Shown here one piece after another: positions 7,822 through 14,839 of a stretch of DNA of 18,921 nt; the stretch's first letter is position 1, and the number at the start of each line of letters is the position of its first letter. The translations under genes were made by a program, and so were the position numbers. The stretch is from an uncultured Oscillospiraceae bacterium (lineage in GTDB: Bacteria; Bacillota; Clostridia; Oscillospirales; Ruminococcaceae), in the NCBI GenBank assembly GCA_934481445.1, contig CAKSPC010000048.1:1-18921 (forward strand), written 5' to 3'. The notes beneath the pieces are model-generated. The model was given only the letters and a program-made list of their open reading frames with translations. It did not search any database and was not told the origin of the DNA.

Positions 7822-8559
7822 ATGAACAAGGTCATTCGCGGACGAAACAAGAACAACAAGAAAGTAATAGTTCTTTTTGTGCTTCAGGTAATTGTCGGAA
7901 TGATGCCTGTTCTGCTGCTTATCGCGTTCGTCTGGCTGAAGCTGTACACGCAGCCCATTTCCGCAGCTGTGGTTATAGGACTGATACTGCTGTGCAACGT
8001 GGGGTATATGTTACTCGCGAGGAGGTACGGGGTACTCAACAGCGGCGTGCGGGGAGAGAAGCAGCTATACCGCACAGTAAAGAAGCTGGGCGGGAACAAC
8101 ATAATCATCCTCAATCTTCCCGTGCGGTACAAGCGCGGGCGCTCGGAGCTGGACACGATGCTGATAACCCACAAGGGCGTTATCATAATCGAGGTCAAGA
8201 ACCACTCGGGAAGCATTTCGGGAAGCTGGAAATCCGACAAATGGATGCAGCGGAAATACTACCGCGACGGCAAGGTGACGCAGCAGGAGATGGACAATCC
8301 CATCAAGCAGATGCGCCGCCAGCGGGACATTGTAAAGAGCATTCTCAACAGCGCGGGGGAGGACGTGTGGATAGACACGGTGCTTTATTTTTCCTCGCCG
8401 AATGCAAAGCTTCGGCTCAATCTCCGAGAAAACGACTATGTCTGCTCCAGCAGCAGCGAGCTGCTGCACTTCCTTGAGAAATACGACAGCGGGACTGTCA
8501 TTTCCAAGACAAGGATGGACAGGCTGGCGCAGATAATGAAGGATGCAGCGTGCGAATAA
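7822..8559 (+). CDS. Membrane-anchored NERD-domain (nuclease-related) protein
   Basis: The 245-residue product begins with a basic tail and two membrane helices (about 15-39 and 46-66), followed by a cytosolic NERD domain from about residue 75. NERD domains belong to the PD-(D/E)xK-like nuclease group. The pattern is visible as GVRGEKQLY (Glu79), SELDTMLI (Asp111) and IIIEVKNHSG (Glu124, Lys126), so the predicted metal-binding residues are intact. The natural substrate of such proteins is not established. A GTG six bases upstream is in frame, but the ATG at 7822 has GGAGGG (7808-7813) at 8 nt, whereas the GTG would be too close. It follows ychF by 21 nt, so it is probably cotranscribed, although no functional link is known. 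Confidence 0.85.
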   Translation: MNKVIRGRNKNNKKVIVLFVLQVIVGMMPVLLLIAFVWLKLYTQPISAAVVIGLILLCNVGYMLLARRYGVLNSGVRGEKQLYRTVKKLGGNNIIILNLPVRYKRGRSELDTMLITHKGVIIIEVKNHSGSISGSWKSDKWMQRKYYRDGKVTQQEMDNPIKQMRRQRDIVKSILNSAGEDVWIDTVLYFSSPNAKLRLNLRENDYVCSSSSELLHFLEKYDSGTVISKTRMDRLAQIMKDAACE

Positions 8560-8561
8560 TT

Positions 8562-8641
8562 TGCGCCGTTAAGGCGCGGCGGGGTTGACGTTCCCTCCGA
8601 ACGAAAGCGAGGAGGGGCGGAAGCCCCGCTATGTGCTTTTT
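8562..8641 (+). terminator. Double hairpin downstream of the NERD gene, possible terminator
   Basis: GCGCC/GGCGC (8563-8577) forms a short hairpin just after the stop. It is followed by GCGGGG (8579-8584) pairing with CCCCGC (8624-8629), enclosing a smaller hairpin around CCTC/GAGG, and a T-run at 8637-8641 eight bases later. The offset between stem and T-run makes termination uncertain. It may instead be a structured repeat. Confidence 0.45.
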
Positions 8642-8753
8642 AATTGCAAATTGTTTTCGCTCACCACTGGGGATATAATTAATACGCTCCGCGTTGTTGG
8701 TACAAACTTTTTAATAAAAATGATGTCGCACTTATTCGAGGATGACACCCTTC

Positions 8754-8808
8754 GGGAAAGGGGGGAGAGAAAGAAATCCGACAAAAATCGACATCTCCCC
8801 CCTTTCCC
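8754..8808. other. Perfect 15-bp G/C-run hairpin at the edge of repeat copy A
   Basis: 8754-8768 (G- and A-only) is the exact reverse complement of 8794-8808, with a 25-nt loop. The left arm lies outside the part that can be compared with copy B, because copy B is cut at the window edge; the right arm lies inside the repeat. The loop contains AAAAATCGACA, which is itself repeated inverted at 8856-8866. Confidence 0.7.
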
Positions 8809-9089
8809 TACGGGTTTCTCCTCGAGCTCCTTTTCCCCTCTCCCTATCCCCCCTCTGTCGATTTTTCTTGCACATTGTGGTTTTAAAGGTTTATCTCGCT
8901 CCGCGACTTTATTGTAATGCTTGGCGCAGGCTCTCGAAGGTGGCTGCAACATTATATGTACTCTCGATGGATTGGCACTCATGAATTTACACGCTGGGTT
9001 TGGCATTCCTTTGGACGTGGATATTTAAACTTGAGTGGATTGTTTGCACTCATTGGATTTCGCGTTCCATCGCTTTGCTTCGCTCGCTG
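8771..9089 (+). repeat. Dispersed intergenic repeat, copy A
   Basis: This 319-bp stretch has no gene and matches the reverse complement of 18676-18921 over most of its length. Shared blocks in order are: the AAATCCGACAAAAATCGACA start; a C/T-rich tract with CTCGAGCTCC in the middle; TGTCGATTTTTCTTG; CTCGCTCCGCGACTT; a very well conserved core at 8915-8959 (TGCTTGGC ... GGTGGCTGCAACATTA); and the end CATCGCTTTGCTTCGCTCG. Copy A carries about 70 extra bases between the core and the end, with two GGATTG...GCACTCAT segments (8968-8982 and 9037-9055), suggesting a local duplication. No transposase is encoded, so it is a non-autonomous or housekeeping repeat of unknown type. Confidence 0.85.
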
Positions 9090-9129
9090 AAATGAGGGTG
9101 GACGTTTACTAGAAGTTATATGATTGATA

Positions 9130-9160
9130 AAAATAACGGGCTGAATTTTTTCGGCCCGTT
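9130..9160 (-). terminator. Intrinsic terminator of the lipoprotein-HD operon
   Basis: AACGGGCTG (9135-9143) pairs with CGGCCCGTT (9152-9160), 9 bp with one wobble and an 8-nt loop. On the minus strand the stem is followed by ATTTTTA. It lies 12 bases beyond the stop of the HD gene. Confidence 0.8.
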
Positions 9161-9171
9161 TTGGTTATGTA

Positions 9172-9759
9172 TTAATTTTCGGATTTCTCCAGAAAATAGC
9201 TTGCTTCCATATCGGCGACGGAAAGGGCGAATGCAAGGGGGAACATTTCGAGTGCCCTGCCTACCTGATTTTTATCCTCCGTGCCCGAGAAGCCCATATG
9301 CCAGCGTATCGCCATGGCTTCCTCTCGGGTGAGCCTTATAAAGCCGCTGACCATATACACGCTCTTTTCGCCGTGACCGTATGGGAGGGTATCGTGGATT
9401 TCATAATAGGGCACCTTTTCCCACTGACCCGTTTTCTCGTTTTTGGCGTTGCGATAGGATGTGCGGTAGAAATTCACCTTGCAGACATCATGCAGCAATG
9501 CCACCACCGCGATGGTCTCATCCGAAGCGGTGACGCCGTATTCCTCCCTGACCCTCTGCCGCTCCATATAGGCGCACAGGCATTTGTAAACGTTCAGCGA
9601 ATGGCGGAGCAGACCGCCCTCGAATGCGTTATGATATCTTGTGCTTGCGGGGCAGGTGAAAAAATCGCTTTTATTCTCAAGGAAATCCAGCAGCTTATCC
9701 GCGCCGTCGCGGTGTATCTTATCGTTGAATATCTGAATAAATTCTTCTCTGTCGGTCAT
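9172..9759 (-). CDS. HD-domain metal-dependent phosphohydrolase
   Basis: The product is 195 residues with the metal-binding pattern of HD hydrolases: His43 and His53 (YHNAFEGGLLRHSLNV), the His90-Asp91 pair (LLHDVCKV), His129 (YGHGEKS), His154 (IRWHMG) and Asp183 (SVADMEA). These proteins hydrolyse phosphate esters, often nucleotides or cyclic dinucleotides; the substrate here cannot be told from sequence. There is no membrane segment, so the protein should be cytoplasmic. Its ATG starts one base after the TGA of the lipoprotein gene, and its ribosome binding site GAGGA lies within the end of that gene, so the two are translationally coupled. It is the last gene before the terminator at 9130-9160. 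Confidence 0.85.
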   Translation of the reverse strand: MTDREEFIQIFNDKIHRDGADKLLDFLENKSDFFTCPASTRYHNAFEGGLLRHSLNVYKCLCAYMERQRVREEYGVTASDETIAVVALLHDVCKVNFYRTSYRNAKNEKTGQWEKVPYYEIHDTLPYGHGEKSVYMVSGFIRLTREEAMAIRWHMGFSGTEDKNQVGRALEMFPLAFALSVADMEASYFLEKSEN

Positions 9760-9760
9760 G

Positions 9761-10588
9761 TCAGTCCTCCCAGCCGTAGAATTTCACCTTTTTTCTGTTT
9801 AAACAGCGGTTTTCGACATCGAAAGTATATTCATACTTCAGTATCGTATATTCTCCGCCGTACTGTCCCGCAACGATATGCTGAACCATCAGACCCGCGC
9901 TTTTCATTTCGGGGTGAGTTCCGTAGGGAGCTACCTCGGCGCCGTTTTCATATACGGGAACCTCGCGGATCTTTCCGCCGAACACCGCGAAATAACGCGC
10001 GTACTGCGGGGCTTCGACTTCGTTTATGATATAAAAATCAAGCTGTATCAGGTCGGGGTATTCGTCGGCGTTATATTCGCGCTTGTTTGAAATAAGCTCG
10101 CAGCCGTAGGATAAGTTGTCCGTAACGCTTTCGAGGATGAGAAATCTGTCGTCGCGGGGGACGTTTATTTTGAACGTGTCGATTATTTCGCCCTTTTTAA
10201 GCAGGTCAAGGCGGAAATCGCCGTATAATTCTCCCTTTACATATGTTGTGTCGATATCCTCGGAAGCGGTGTTTTCGTCCAGCTTTACCCCCGAGATATC
10301 AACGGTGTAATATTCCCCCTCGGAATACACGTTGATTATCGAAAAGGACAGCCTGTTTCCGTCGGCGCGGGGGGTCTGTATCGCCTCGGGGATAACATCG
10401 CTTACATCCAGCGAGGTGGCTGCGGTGGTTTGGGCGGTGGTCTGCTCGGAGCTTGCTTCGGCAGGCTCGGGTGCCGAGGTCGAGGCGGTGGTTTTACGGG
10501 TGTAGGAGCTGTCCGCATTCTCGAGGTTGCAGCCGCACAGACTGCACAGCATAACAAGCGCGGAAATTCCCGCAAGTATTCTTTTCAT
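9761..10588 (-). CDS. Predicted secreted lipoprotein of unknown function
   Basis: The 275-residue product starts with a basic MKRI, a hydrophobic stretch and the lipobox LCGC (residues 17-20), so Cys20 should be lipidated and the protein held on the outer face of the membrane. A Ser/Thr/Ala/Glu-rich linker runs to about residue 65. The remainder looks like a beta-rich globular domain (SFSIINVYSEGEYYTVDISG, YEYTFDVENR) that I do not recognise. The ribosome binding site is AAAGGCGG. It is the first gene of a two-gene unit with the HD hydrolase and has a strong promoter of its own at 10630-10658. No defect was seen. Confidence 0.8.
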   Translation of the reverse strand: MKRILAGISALVMLCSLCGCNLENADSSYTRKTTASTSAPEPAEASSEQTTAQTTAATSLDVSDVIPEAIQTPRADGNRLSFSIINVYSEGEYYTVDISGVKLDENTASEDIDTTYVKGELYGDFRLDLLKKGEIIDTFKINVPRDDRFLILESVTDNLSYGCELISNKREYNADEYPDLIQLDFYIINEVEAPQYARYFAVFGGKIREVPVYENGAEVAPYGTHPEMKSAGLMVQHIVAGQYGGEYTILKYEYTFDVENRCLNRKKVKFYGWED

Positions 10589-10629
10589 TTCGGCACCGCC
10601 TTTCTTCGCAGATTTATTGCCATGTGTTT

Positions 10630-10658
10630 ATTATAATAAAAATCACGCGAAAAATCAA
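10630..10658 (-). promoter_or_regulatory. Promoter of the lipoprotein-HD operon
   Basis: On the minus strand TTGATT (10653-10658), a 17-nt spacer, and TATAAT (10630-10635). Transcription should begin about 35 nt before the ATG at 10588. Confidence 0.8.
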
Positions 10659-10780
10659 GCCCTGAACGCAATTATGGGCAGGTTTCGGGGCAGATACGGT
10701 ACTTTTTTCGCGCGGAGGGGTGATATTCGACAAAACAGCCGCGGAATATTATATCATTTGCGAAAACCTCCGACGAAGCA

Positions 10781-10809
10781 TTGACTTTTTCTGTGAAATA
10801 ATGTATAAT
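10781..10809 (+). promoter_or_regulatory. Promoter of the leader RNA and lipoprotein at 11091
   Basis: TTGACT (10781-10786), a 17-nt spacer, and TATAAT (10804-10809). Predicted transcription start is about 10815, at the base of the first hairpin of the RNA described next. The 121 bases between this promoter and the divergent one at 10630-10658 hold nothing recognisable. Confidence 0.82.
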
Positions 10810-10814
10810 AATTA

Positions 10815-11072
10815 ACAGAAACAGTGCTTTTGTTCTGTTATGCAGGCGACATGAGTTGCCTATCGGGCTGACGTAAATTCAAGGGACACTGAATAAAATA
10901 TTCAGCGTGTCTTTAGTAGTCGTAGCAGTCCGTAAAGTGATGATGCGTGTGATGTTCCGAGAAACAGTGCATGGCTGAGCTTTATAAGGGTTGTACATTT
11001 ACCAAAACTCGGATAGGTTTGTACCGAAAGAAAATGTTCAAGGAGCTCCGCCGATAGTGGGGCTCCTTTTTT
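10815..11072 (+). ncRNA. Structured leader or small RNA ending in an intrinsic terminator, family not recognised
   Basis: A consensus promoter and a strong terminator frame about 258 nt with no open frame. Helices seen by eye: TAACAGAA/TTCTGTTA (10813-10820 with 10833-10840); AGGCGAC/GTTGCCT (10844-10861) closing an ATGA loop; GACACTGAAT with ATTCAG..TGTC (10885-10911, two bulged bases); a possible long-range TCCGAG/CTCGGA pairing (10957-10962 with 11009-11014); and GTACA..ACC/GGT..TGTAC around 10993-11024. AGAAACAGTGC occurs twice (10817-10827 and 10960-10970). The lipoprotein ribosome binding site is only 9 nt past the T-run, which fits either an attenuating leader such as a riboswitch or an independent small RNA with readthrough. 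I could not match it to 6S, tmRNA, RNase P, SRP, T-box or common riboswitch signatures. Confidence 0.6.
11040..11072 (+). terminator. Intrinsic terminator or attenuator before the lipoprotein gene
   Basis: AAGGAGCTCC (11040-11049) pairs with GGGGCTCCTT (11059-11068), 10 bp with one wobble and a 9-nt loop, running into TTTTTT (11067-11072). Its position, 250 nt after the promoter and just before the ribosome binding site GGAGGT (11081-11086), means most transcripts should stop before the gene unless it is overridden. Confidence 0.85.
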
Positions 11073-11090
11073 ATACTTGTGGAGGTGCAT

Positions 11091-11783
11091 ATGAAAAAAT
11101 TATTGCTTATACTTTCCGCAGCGGCTCTGCTGACGGGGTGCGCAAATACGGAAATCCTGTCCGATCATTCCGAACAGCCCTCCTCCGAAATCACAGCATC
11201 GGGTGCATCGGAAGCCGCAGCCACAGAACCCAAAAACAGCGAGTACGATGATCCTTTATATGGCACCATAAAATCTACTCCGCTGACCGACGAAGAATTT
11301 GAAAACATCTGCAATTCGGTATACTATGACGGAAAACCGCTGAAATTTCCCTGCACCGTGGACGATATTCTTGCGCTGGGCGATGATATAACCATTTATG
11401 ACAACGATAAGGACAGCACCGAATATATGCGTTTTTATGTCGGTGACGAAAAGATCTGTTATTTATCCGCCGACCAACAGGACGGAAACATCTATTCTCT
11501 CTCGGAAGAACCGAATACGGTTTGTCTTGGGGTAAATCTGGACGTCATTTCGCTTTTCGGCGGCAGGATAAAAAAGGGCTGCGACCTGTCCGACGTTATT
11601 GCAGTGCTCGGGGACGGGTATAATCATTCCGATAACTGGCCGAATGATTATGATTATATATTTACCTATAACGATATGCGCCTTGATGTCGGCGGACTTC
11701 ATTTTGATGAAAACGACAAGCTGACCTCGGAGTATTATCTGACAATTACAATCTGCCCGCCGGAAACAGGCTGGGAGATGTAA
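11091..11783 (+). CDS. Predicted secreted lipoprotein of unknown function
   Basis: The 230-residue product has MKKLLLILSAAALLTGC, a lipoprotein signal peptide with lipobox LTGC, followed by a Ser/Glu/Ala-rich linker (to about residue 55) and an acidic globular domain. That domain includes DVIAVLGDGYNHSDNW and the aromatic YIFTYNDMRLDV, rich in Asp and Tyr. I do not recognise the family; it shares no obvious sequence with the lipoprotein at 9761. The start at 11091 follows GGAGGT by 4 nt, a little short. A GTG at 11079 is in frame but lies ahead of that ribosome binding site and would add four non-signal residues. Expression must pass the terminator at 11040-11072. It converges on phoR with a shared terminator between them. 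Confidence 0.78.
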   Translation: MKKLLLILSAAALLTGCANTEILSDHSEQPSSEITASGASEAAATEPKNSEYDDPLYGTIKSTPLTDEEFENICNSVYYDGKPLKFPCTVDDILALGDDITIYDNDKDSTEYMRFYVGDEKICYLSADQQDGNIYSLSEEPNTVCLGVNLDVISLFGGRIKKGCDLSDVIAVLGDGYNHSDNWPNDYDYIFTYNDMRLDVGGLHFDENDKLTSEYYLTITICPPETGWEM

Positions 11784-11796
11784 GATCAACAAAAAC

Positions 11797-11836
11797 ATCC
11801 GCCGAAGCGTTTACAAACGCCCGGCGGATAATTTTT
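11797..11836. terminator. Bidirectional terminator between lipoprotein and phoR
   Basis: ATCCGCCG (11797-11804) pairs with CGGCGGAT (11822-11829), with a second inner stem GCGTTT/AAACGC. AATTTTT follows on the plus strand, and GTTTTTG on the minus strand. It serves both the plus-strand lipoprotein gene and the end of the minus-strand pst-pho operon; its plus-strand T-run touches the phoR stop codon. Confidence 0.85.
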
Positions 11837-13481
11837 ATCTCGGAAGCACCAGCGTCATGGTAGTCCCGACGCCCTCCGTGCTTTCCACGCTGACGCTGCC
11901 GCCGTGAAGCTGCGCGCCGTGCTTTACTATCGACAGGCCAAGTCCCGTGCCGCCGATACGTCTTGAATGGCTCTTGTCCGCGCGGTAGAACCGCTCGAAT
12001 ATTCTGTCAAGGCTGTCCGCGGGGATGCCTATGCCCGTGTCCTTTACGGTGATGACAACGCTGTCGCCGTCCTTGATGTTGATCTCAGCCTTGCCGCCCG
12101 CCTTGTTGTATTTAACGGCGTTGTCAAGAAGATTATATATCATCTCCTCGAGCACGGACGGGATACCCTCGTACTCCGCCTCGTCGCCGCTTACGGAAAG
12201 GGTTATGCCGCTCCTGTCGGCGATGCTGCTTAGCCGCGACACCGCCAGCCGTGCCAGCTCCGTAAGATTTACCTTTTCGCGGTGGTCGGTGAAATTATTT
12301 TCGTCAAGCCGCGAAAGCTTGATTATATCCTCGATGAGCGTTATCAGCCTGCCGGATTCGTCGCGGATGTTCTTTGCGAAGCCTGCAACGTCCTCGGGCT
12401 TTACTATGCCGCCGCATATCATGTCGGAAATTCCGTAAATGCTCGTCAGCGGGGTTTTAAGCTCGTGGGATACGTTGGAGGTGAACTCGCGGCGGAGTTT
12501 GTCGCGCTGCTCCCGCTCGGTGGTGTCGAAGATGATTATTACCGCGCCGCTTATCTCTCCATCGTTCATCACGGGGTTGGCGATGACGCCGTAGCTTTTT
12601 TCGGATATCTCCAGCGTCTGCTCGCAGCGCCTGCCTTTAAGCGCGTTTTCTATCGCGCTGAGGAAATTCGGGCTGCGGTTAAGTTCAAGCACGCTTTCGC
12701 CGTCGTTCACCCTGTCCGCGCCGAGAATACGCAGCGCCGCGGAATTGTACGAAAGTATCTTTGTGTGCCTGTCCGCGATGATGAAGCCCTCGCCCATGTT
12801 TTCGGTGATAAGCGCGAACTCCGTGCGGCTTTTCGTAAGTTCCTCCATCTTCGCGGCGATCTCATTGTTCTGCTCGTTGATTCGGTGCAGAAGGGGGGCT
12901 ATCTCCGAATAGCTCTCGTCTATATCGGGATCTTTAAGGTCTATCTCGTTTATCGGCTTTACTATCTTCTTCGAAACAAACGTTGCCAGCACCGCCGAGA
13001 TAACAACCGCCGCCAGCAGCACCAGAATTATCTCCCACCACAGCGAAAGCAGCATGGAAAACGGCGTGCTCTGCGAGCAGGAAACGCGCACCACTCTGCC
13101 GTCCTTCAGCTCCTGCGCGCAGTATATCGTGTTCTCCGACAGGGTTGAGGATATGCGGGTGACAGTGGCGTTGCCGTTTTGGCGGGCGTCGATTATTTCC
13201 TCGCGGTCGTTGTGGTTCTCCATTTCGGAGGCGTCCGCGATGTTATCAAAAATAACCGTGCCGTCCGCCGCAACGATGGTTATTCTGTTTGAAAGCGTCG
13301 AGAATCGGTTGTACTCCTCGCCGCCGGTGAGAGTGATGGAAAGCAGCTCCGCTTCCTCGGAAAGCTGATGTATGGTGTTGTTTTTAATGTTGGTATAGAC
13401 CGCGCCGAGGGACAGCCCCAGCGAGGCAATTATTGCCGCCAGCGCGACCACCAGCGAGCCGAAAAATATTCTTCTTGTCAT
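11835..13481 (-). CDS. phoR: Phosphate-sensing sensor histidine kinase PhoR
   Basis: The 548-residue membrane kinase partners PhoB. Layout: membrane helix about 5-28, an extracellular region to about 145, a second helix about 148-170, a short juxtamembrane/HAMP-like segment, a PAS domain about 220-325, then HisKA with His339 in NVSHELKTPLTS, and the ATPase domain with N-box NLLDNAVKYN (450-459), DTGIGIP (481-487) and GTGLGLS (511-517). All catalytic parts are intact. The ATG overlaps the phoB stop by four bases (ATGA), so the pair is translationally coupled. The PAS domain plus the phosphate transporter genes in the same operon support PhoR rather than another kinase. It is the last gene of the operon. 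Confidence 0.93.
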   Translation of the reverse strand: MTRRIFFGSLVVALAAIIASLGLSLGAVYTNIKNNTIHQLSEEAELLSITLTGGEEYNRFSTLSNRITIVAADGTVIFDNIADASEMENHNDREEIIDARQNGNATVTRISSTLSENTIYCAQELKDGRVVRVSCSQSTPFSMLLSLWWEIILVLLAAVVISAVLATFVSKKIVKPINEIDLKDPDIDESYSEIAPLLHRINEQNNEIAAKMEELTKSRTEFALITENMGEGFIIADRHTKILSYNSAALRILGADRVNDGESVLELNRSPNFLSAIENALKGRRCEQTLEISEKSYGVIANPVMNDGEISGAVIIIFDTTEREQRDKLRREFTSNVSHELKTPLTSIYGISDMICGGIVKPEDVAGFAKNIRDESGRLITLIEDIIKLSRLDENNFTDHREKVNLTELARLAVSRLSSIADRSGITLSVSGDEAEYEGIPSVLEEMIYNLLDNAVKYNKAGGKAEINIKDGDSVVITVKDTGIGIPADSLDRIFERFYRADKSHSRRIGGTGLGLSIVKHGAQLHGGSVSVESTEGVGTTMTLVLPR

Positions 13482-14155
13482 ACTCCGAACTCCCCTACAG
13501 CCTTATAACCTATGCCGCGGACGGTTTCAATGATGCTTCCGCAATCGCCCAGCTTTGCGCGCAGAGTGCGGATGTGAACGTCTACGGTGCGGCTTTCGCC
13601 GTCGAAATCATATCCCCATATACGGGAAAGTATTTTATCGCGGGTGAGAACGGTGCCCATGTTTTCAAGCAGGTAGCACAGCAGCTCAAATTCCTTGTAT
13701 GTAAGCTGCACCTCTTTTCCCGCCGCCTTTACGATATGCCGCGAGGGGTTTACATAAAGCTCTCCGACCCTGAACTCGTTTTCTTCCTTTCCGCCCGCGC
13801 GGCGCAGCAGCGCCTTTATGCGGGAGATAAGCTCCATCGTGCCGAAAGGCTTTGCGATATAATCGTCCGCGCCGCTGTCAAGACCTATCACCTTGTCGTA
13901 CTCCGTGCCCTTTGCGGTGAGAAGAATTACCGGCAGGTCGGAAAACTCCGCGCCGGAACGTATCTTTTTAAGCACCGAAAGACCGTCCTCCTCTGGCAAC
14001 ATTATATCAAGCAGCAGCAGCGACGGGCGCTCGTTTTTCATAGCCTCCCAGAATTCCGACGGCTTTTCAAAGCCAACGGCGGAAAGCCCCGTGTTGTTAA
14101 GCGCATACAGGACGAAGCTTCTTATATTGCTGTCGTCCTCAAGCATATATATCAT
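13478..14155 (-). CDS. phoB: Phosphate response regulator PhoB/PhoP (OmpR family)
   Basis: The 225-residue response regulator has a receiver domain with acidic pocket Asp7/Asp8, phospho-acceptor Asp50 (LLLLDIMLP), Thr80 and Lys102 (AKPF). A winged-helix DNA-binding domain from about residue 130 includes LTYKEFELLCYLLEN, the recognition stretch SRTVDVHIRTLRAKLG and the closing VRGIGYKA. Phosphorylated by PhoR, it should bind tandem direct repeats such as those at 18617-18654 and switch on this operon, making it autoregulated. It lies 33 nt after phoU, with AAAGGGT as ribosome binding site, and overlaps phoR by four bases. Naming as phoB or phoP depends on convention; the family is certain. Confidence 0.93.
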   Translation of the reverse strand: MIYMLEDDSNIRSFVLYALNNTGLSAVGFEKPSEFWEAMKNERPSLLLLDIMLPEEDGLSVLKKIRSGAEFSDLPVILLTAKGTEYDKVIGLDSGADDYIAKPFGTMELISRIKALLRRAGGKEENEFRVGELYVNPSRHIVKAAGKEVQLTYKEFELLCYLLENMGTVLTRDKILSRIWGYDFDGESRTVDVHIRTLRAKLGDCGSIIETVRGIGYKAVGEFGV

Positions 14156-14188
14156 AAGTTTACCCTTTCTTCACGAACGGAAAAGGCT

Positions 14189-14827
14189 TCACTTTTCCCC
14201 CGTGATGGAATACTTTACCCACTCGGCAATGTTAGTGGCATGGTCGCCTATTCTTTCGAGATATTTCGCCGCCATAAGAAGATCCATTACATATTCCGCG
14301 TCGTCCGCGTCGCTTCTTACAAGCTGCGTCAGCTCATCCTTTACATTAAGGAACAGCGCGTCTACCTTGTCGTCCGCGTCGATGGCTTTCTGCGCAAGCT
14401 CGACGTCCTTTTTTACAAAGGAATCCACGCTCATAGTCACCATGCTTATCGCTTCGTTTGCCATGTCGGATATATGCACCTTGCCCGCAAGGTCGGTGGA
14501 ATGTATCATCCCCGCGATCTCCGCGATATCCTGCGACTGATCGCCGATACGCTCCATGTCGCTAATCATCCTCAGCGCAGAGGACACCGTGCGCAGGTCC
14601 CCCGCAACGGGCTGCTGATGCAGCAGAAGCTTCATGCACAGCGCTTCGATATCGTGCTCCATGTGGTCGATCTCGTTTTCGTTTTCGTTGACCCTTGCTA
14701 TCATGCTGTCGGTCCTGTCATCAAATACGGCTTTCACCGCGCAGGCGATGCTTTCCTCGCACAGCGCGCCCATCTTTATCAGCTCAACGTTGAGCTGACC
14801 GAGCTGCTCGTCAAAATGATTTCTCAT
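14189..14827 (-). CDS. phoU: Phosphate signalling complex protein PhoU
   Basis: The 212-residue product is all-helical, with the two repeated metal-binding motifs of PhoU: SDMERIGDQSQDIAE in the first half and AKYLERIGDHATNIAE in the second. PhoU sits on the inner face of the membrane between the PstSCAB transporter and PhoR, keeping the kinase quiet when phosphate is plentiful and limiting uptake. The length is close to the usual ~215-240. The ribosome binding site AAGGAGGGG overlaps the pstB stop codon, 12 nt before the ATG, so the genes are coupled. Order pstB-phoU is the common one in bacteria. Confidence 0.95.
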   Translation of the reverse strand: MRNHFDEQLGQLNVELIKMGALCEESIACAVKAVFDDRTDSMIARVNENENEIDHMEHDIEALCMKLLLHQQPVAGDLRTVSSALRMISDMERIGDQSQDIAEIAGMIHSTDLAGKVHISDMANEAISMVTMSVDSFVKKDVELAQKAIDADDKVDALFLNVKDELTQLVRSDADDAEYVMDLLMAAKYLERIGDHATNIAEWVKYSITGEK

Positions 14828-14839
14828 GATAACCCCTCC

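Noticed and set aside
8629..9006. 125-residue minus-strand open frame, and the short plus-strand peptide around RRWLQHYMY in repeat copy A, also seen in copy B
   Set aside because: The shared peptide follows from DNA similarity only. Of five codon differences in the core, four change the amino acid, so there is no sign of protein selection.
8660..9119. CRISPR array or phage attachment site in the gene-poor stretch
   Set aside because: No regularly spaced direct repeats. The inverted repeats belong to the dispersed element, and no tRNA or integrase gene is adjacent.
10957..11072. T-box leader or common riboswitch before the lipoprotein
   Set aside because: No T-box sequence (AGGGTGGNACCGCG) and no recognisable TPP, SAM, cobalamin, purine or c-di-GMP core; left as an unassigned structured RNA.
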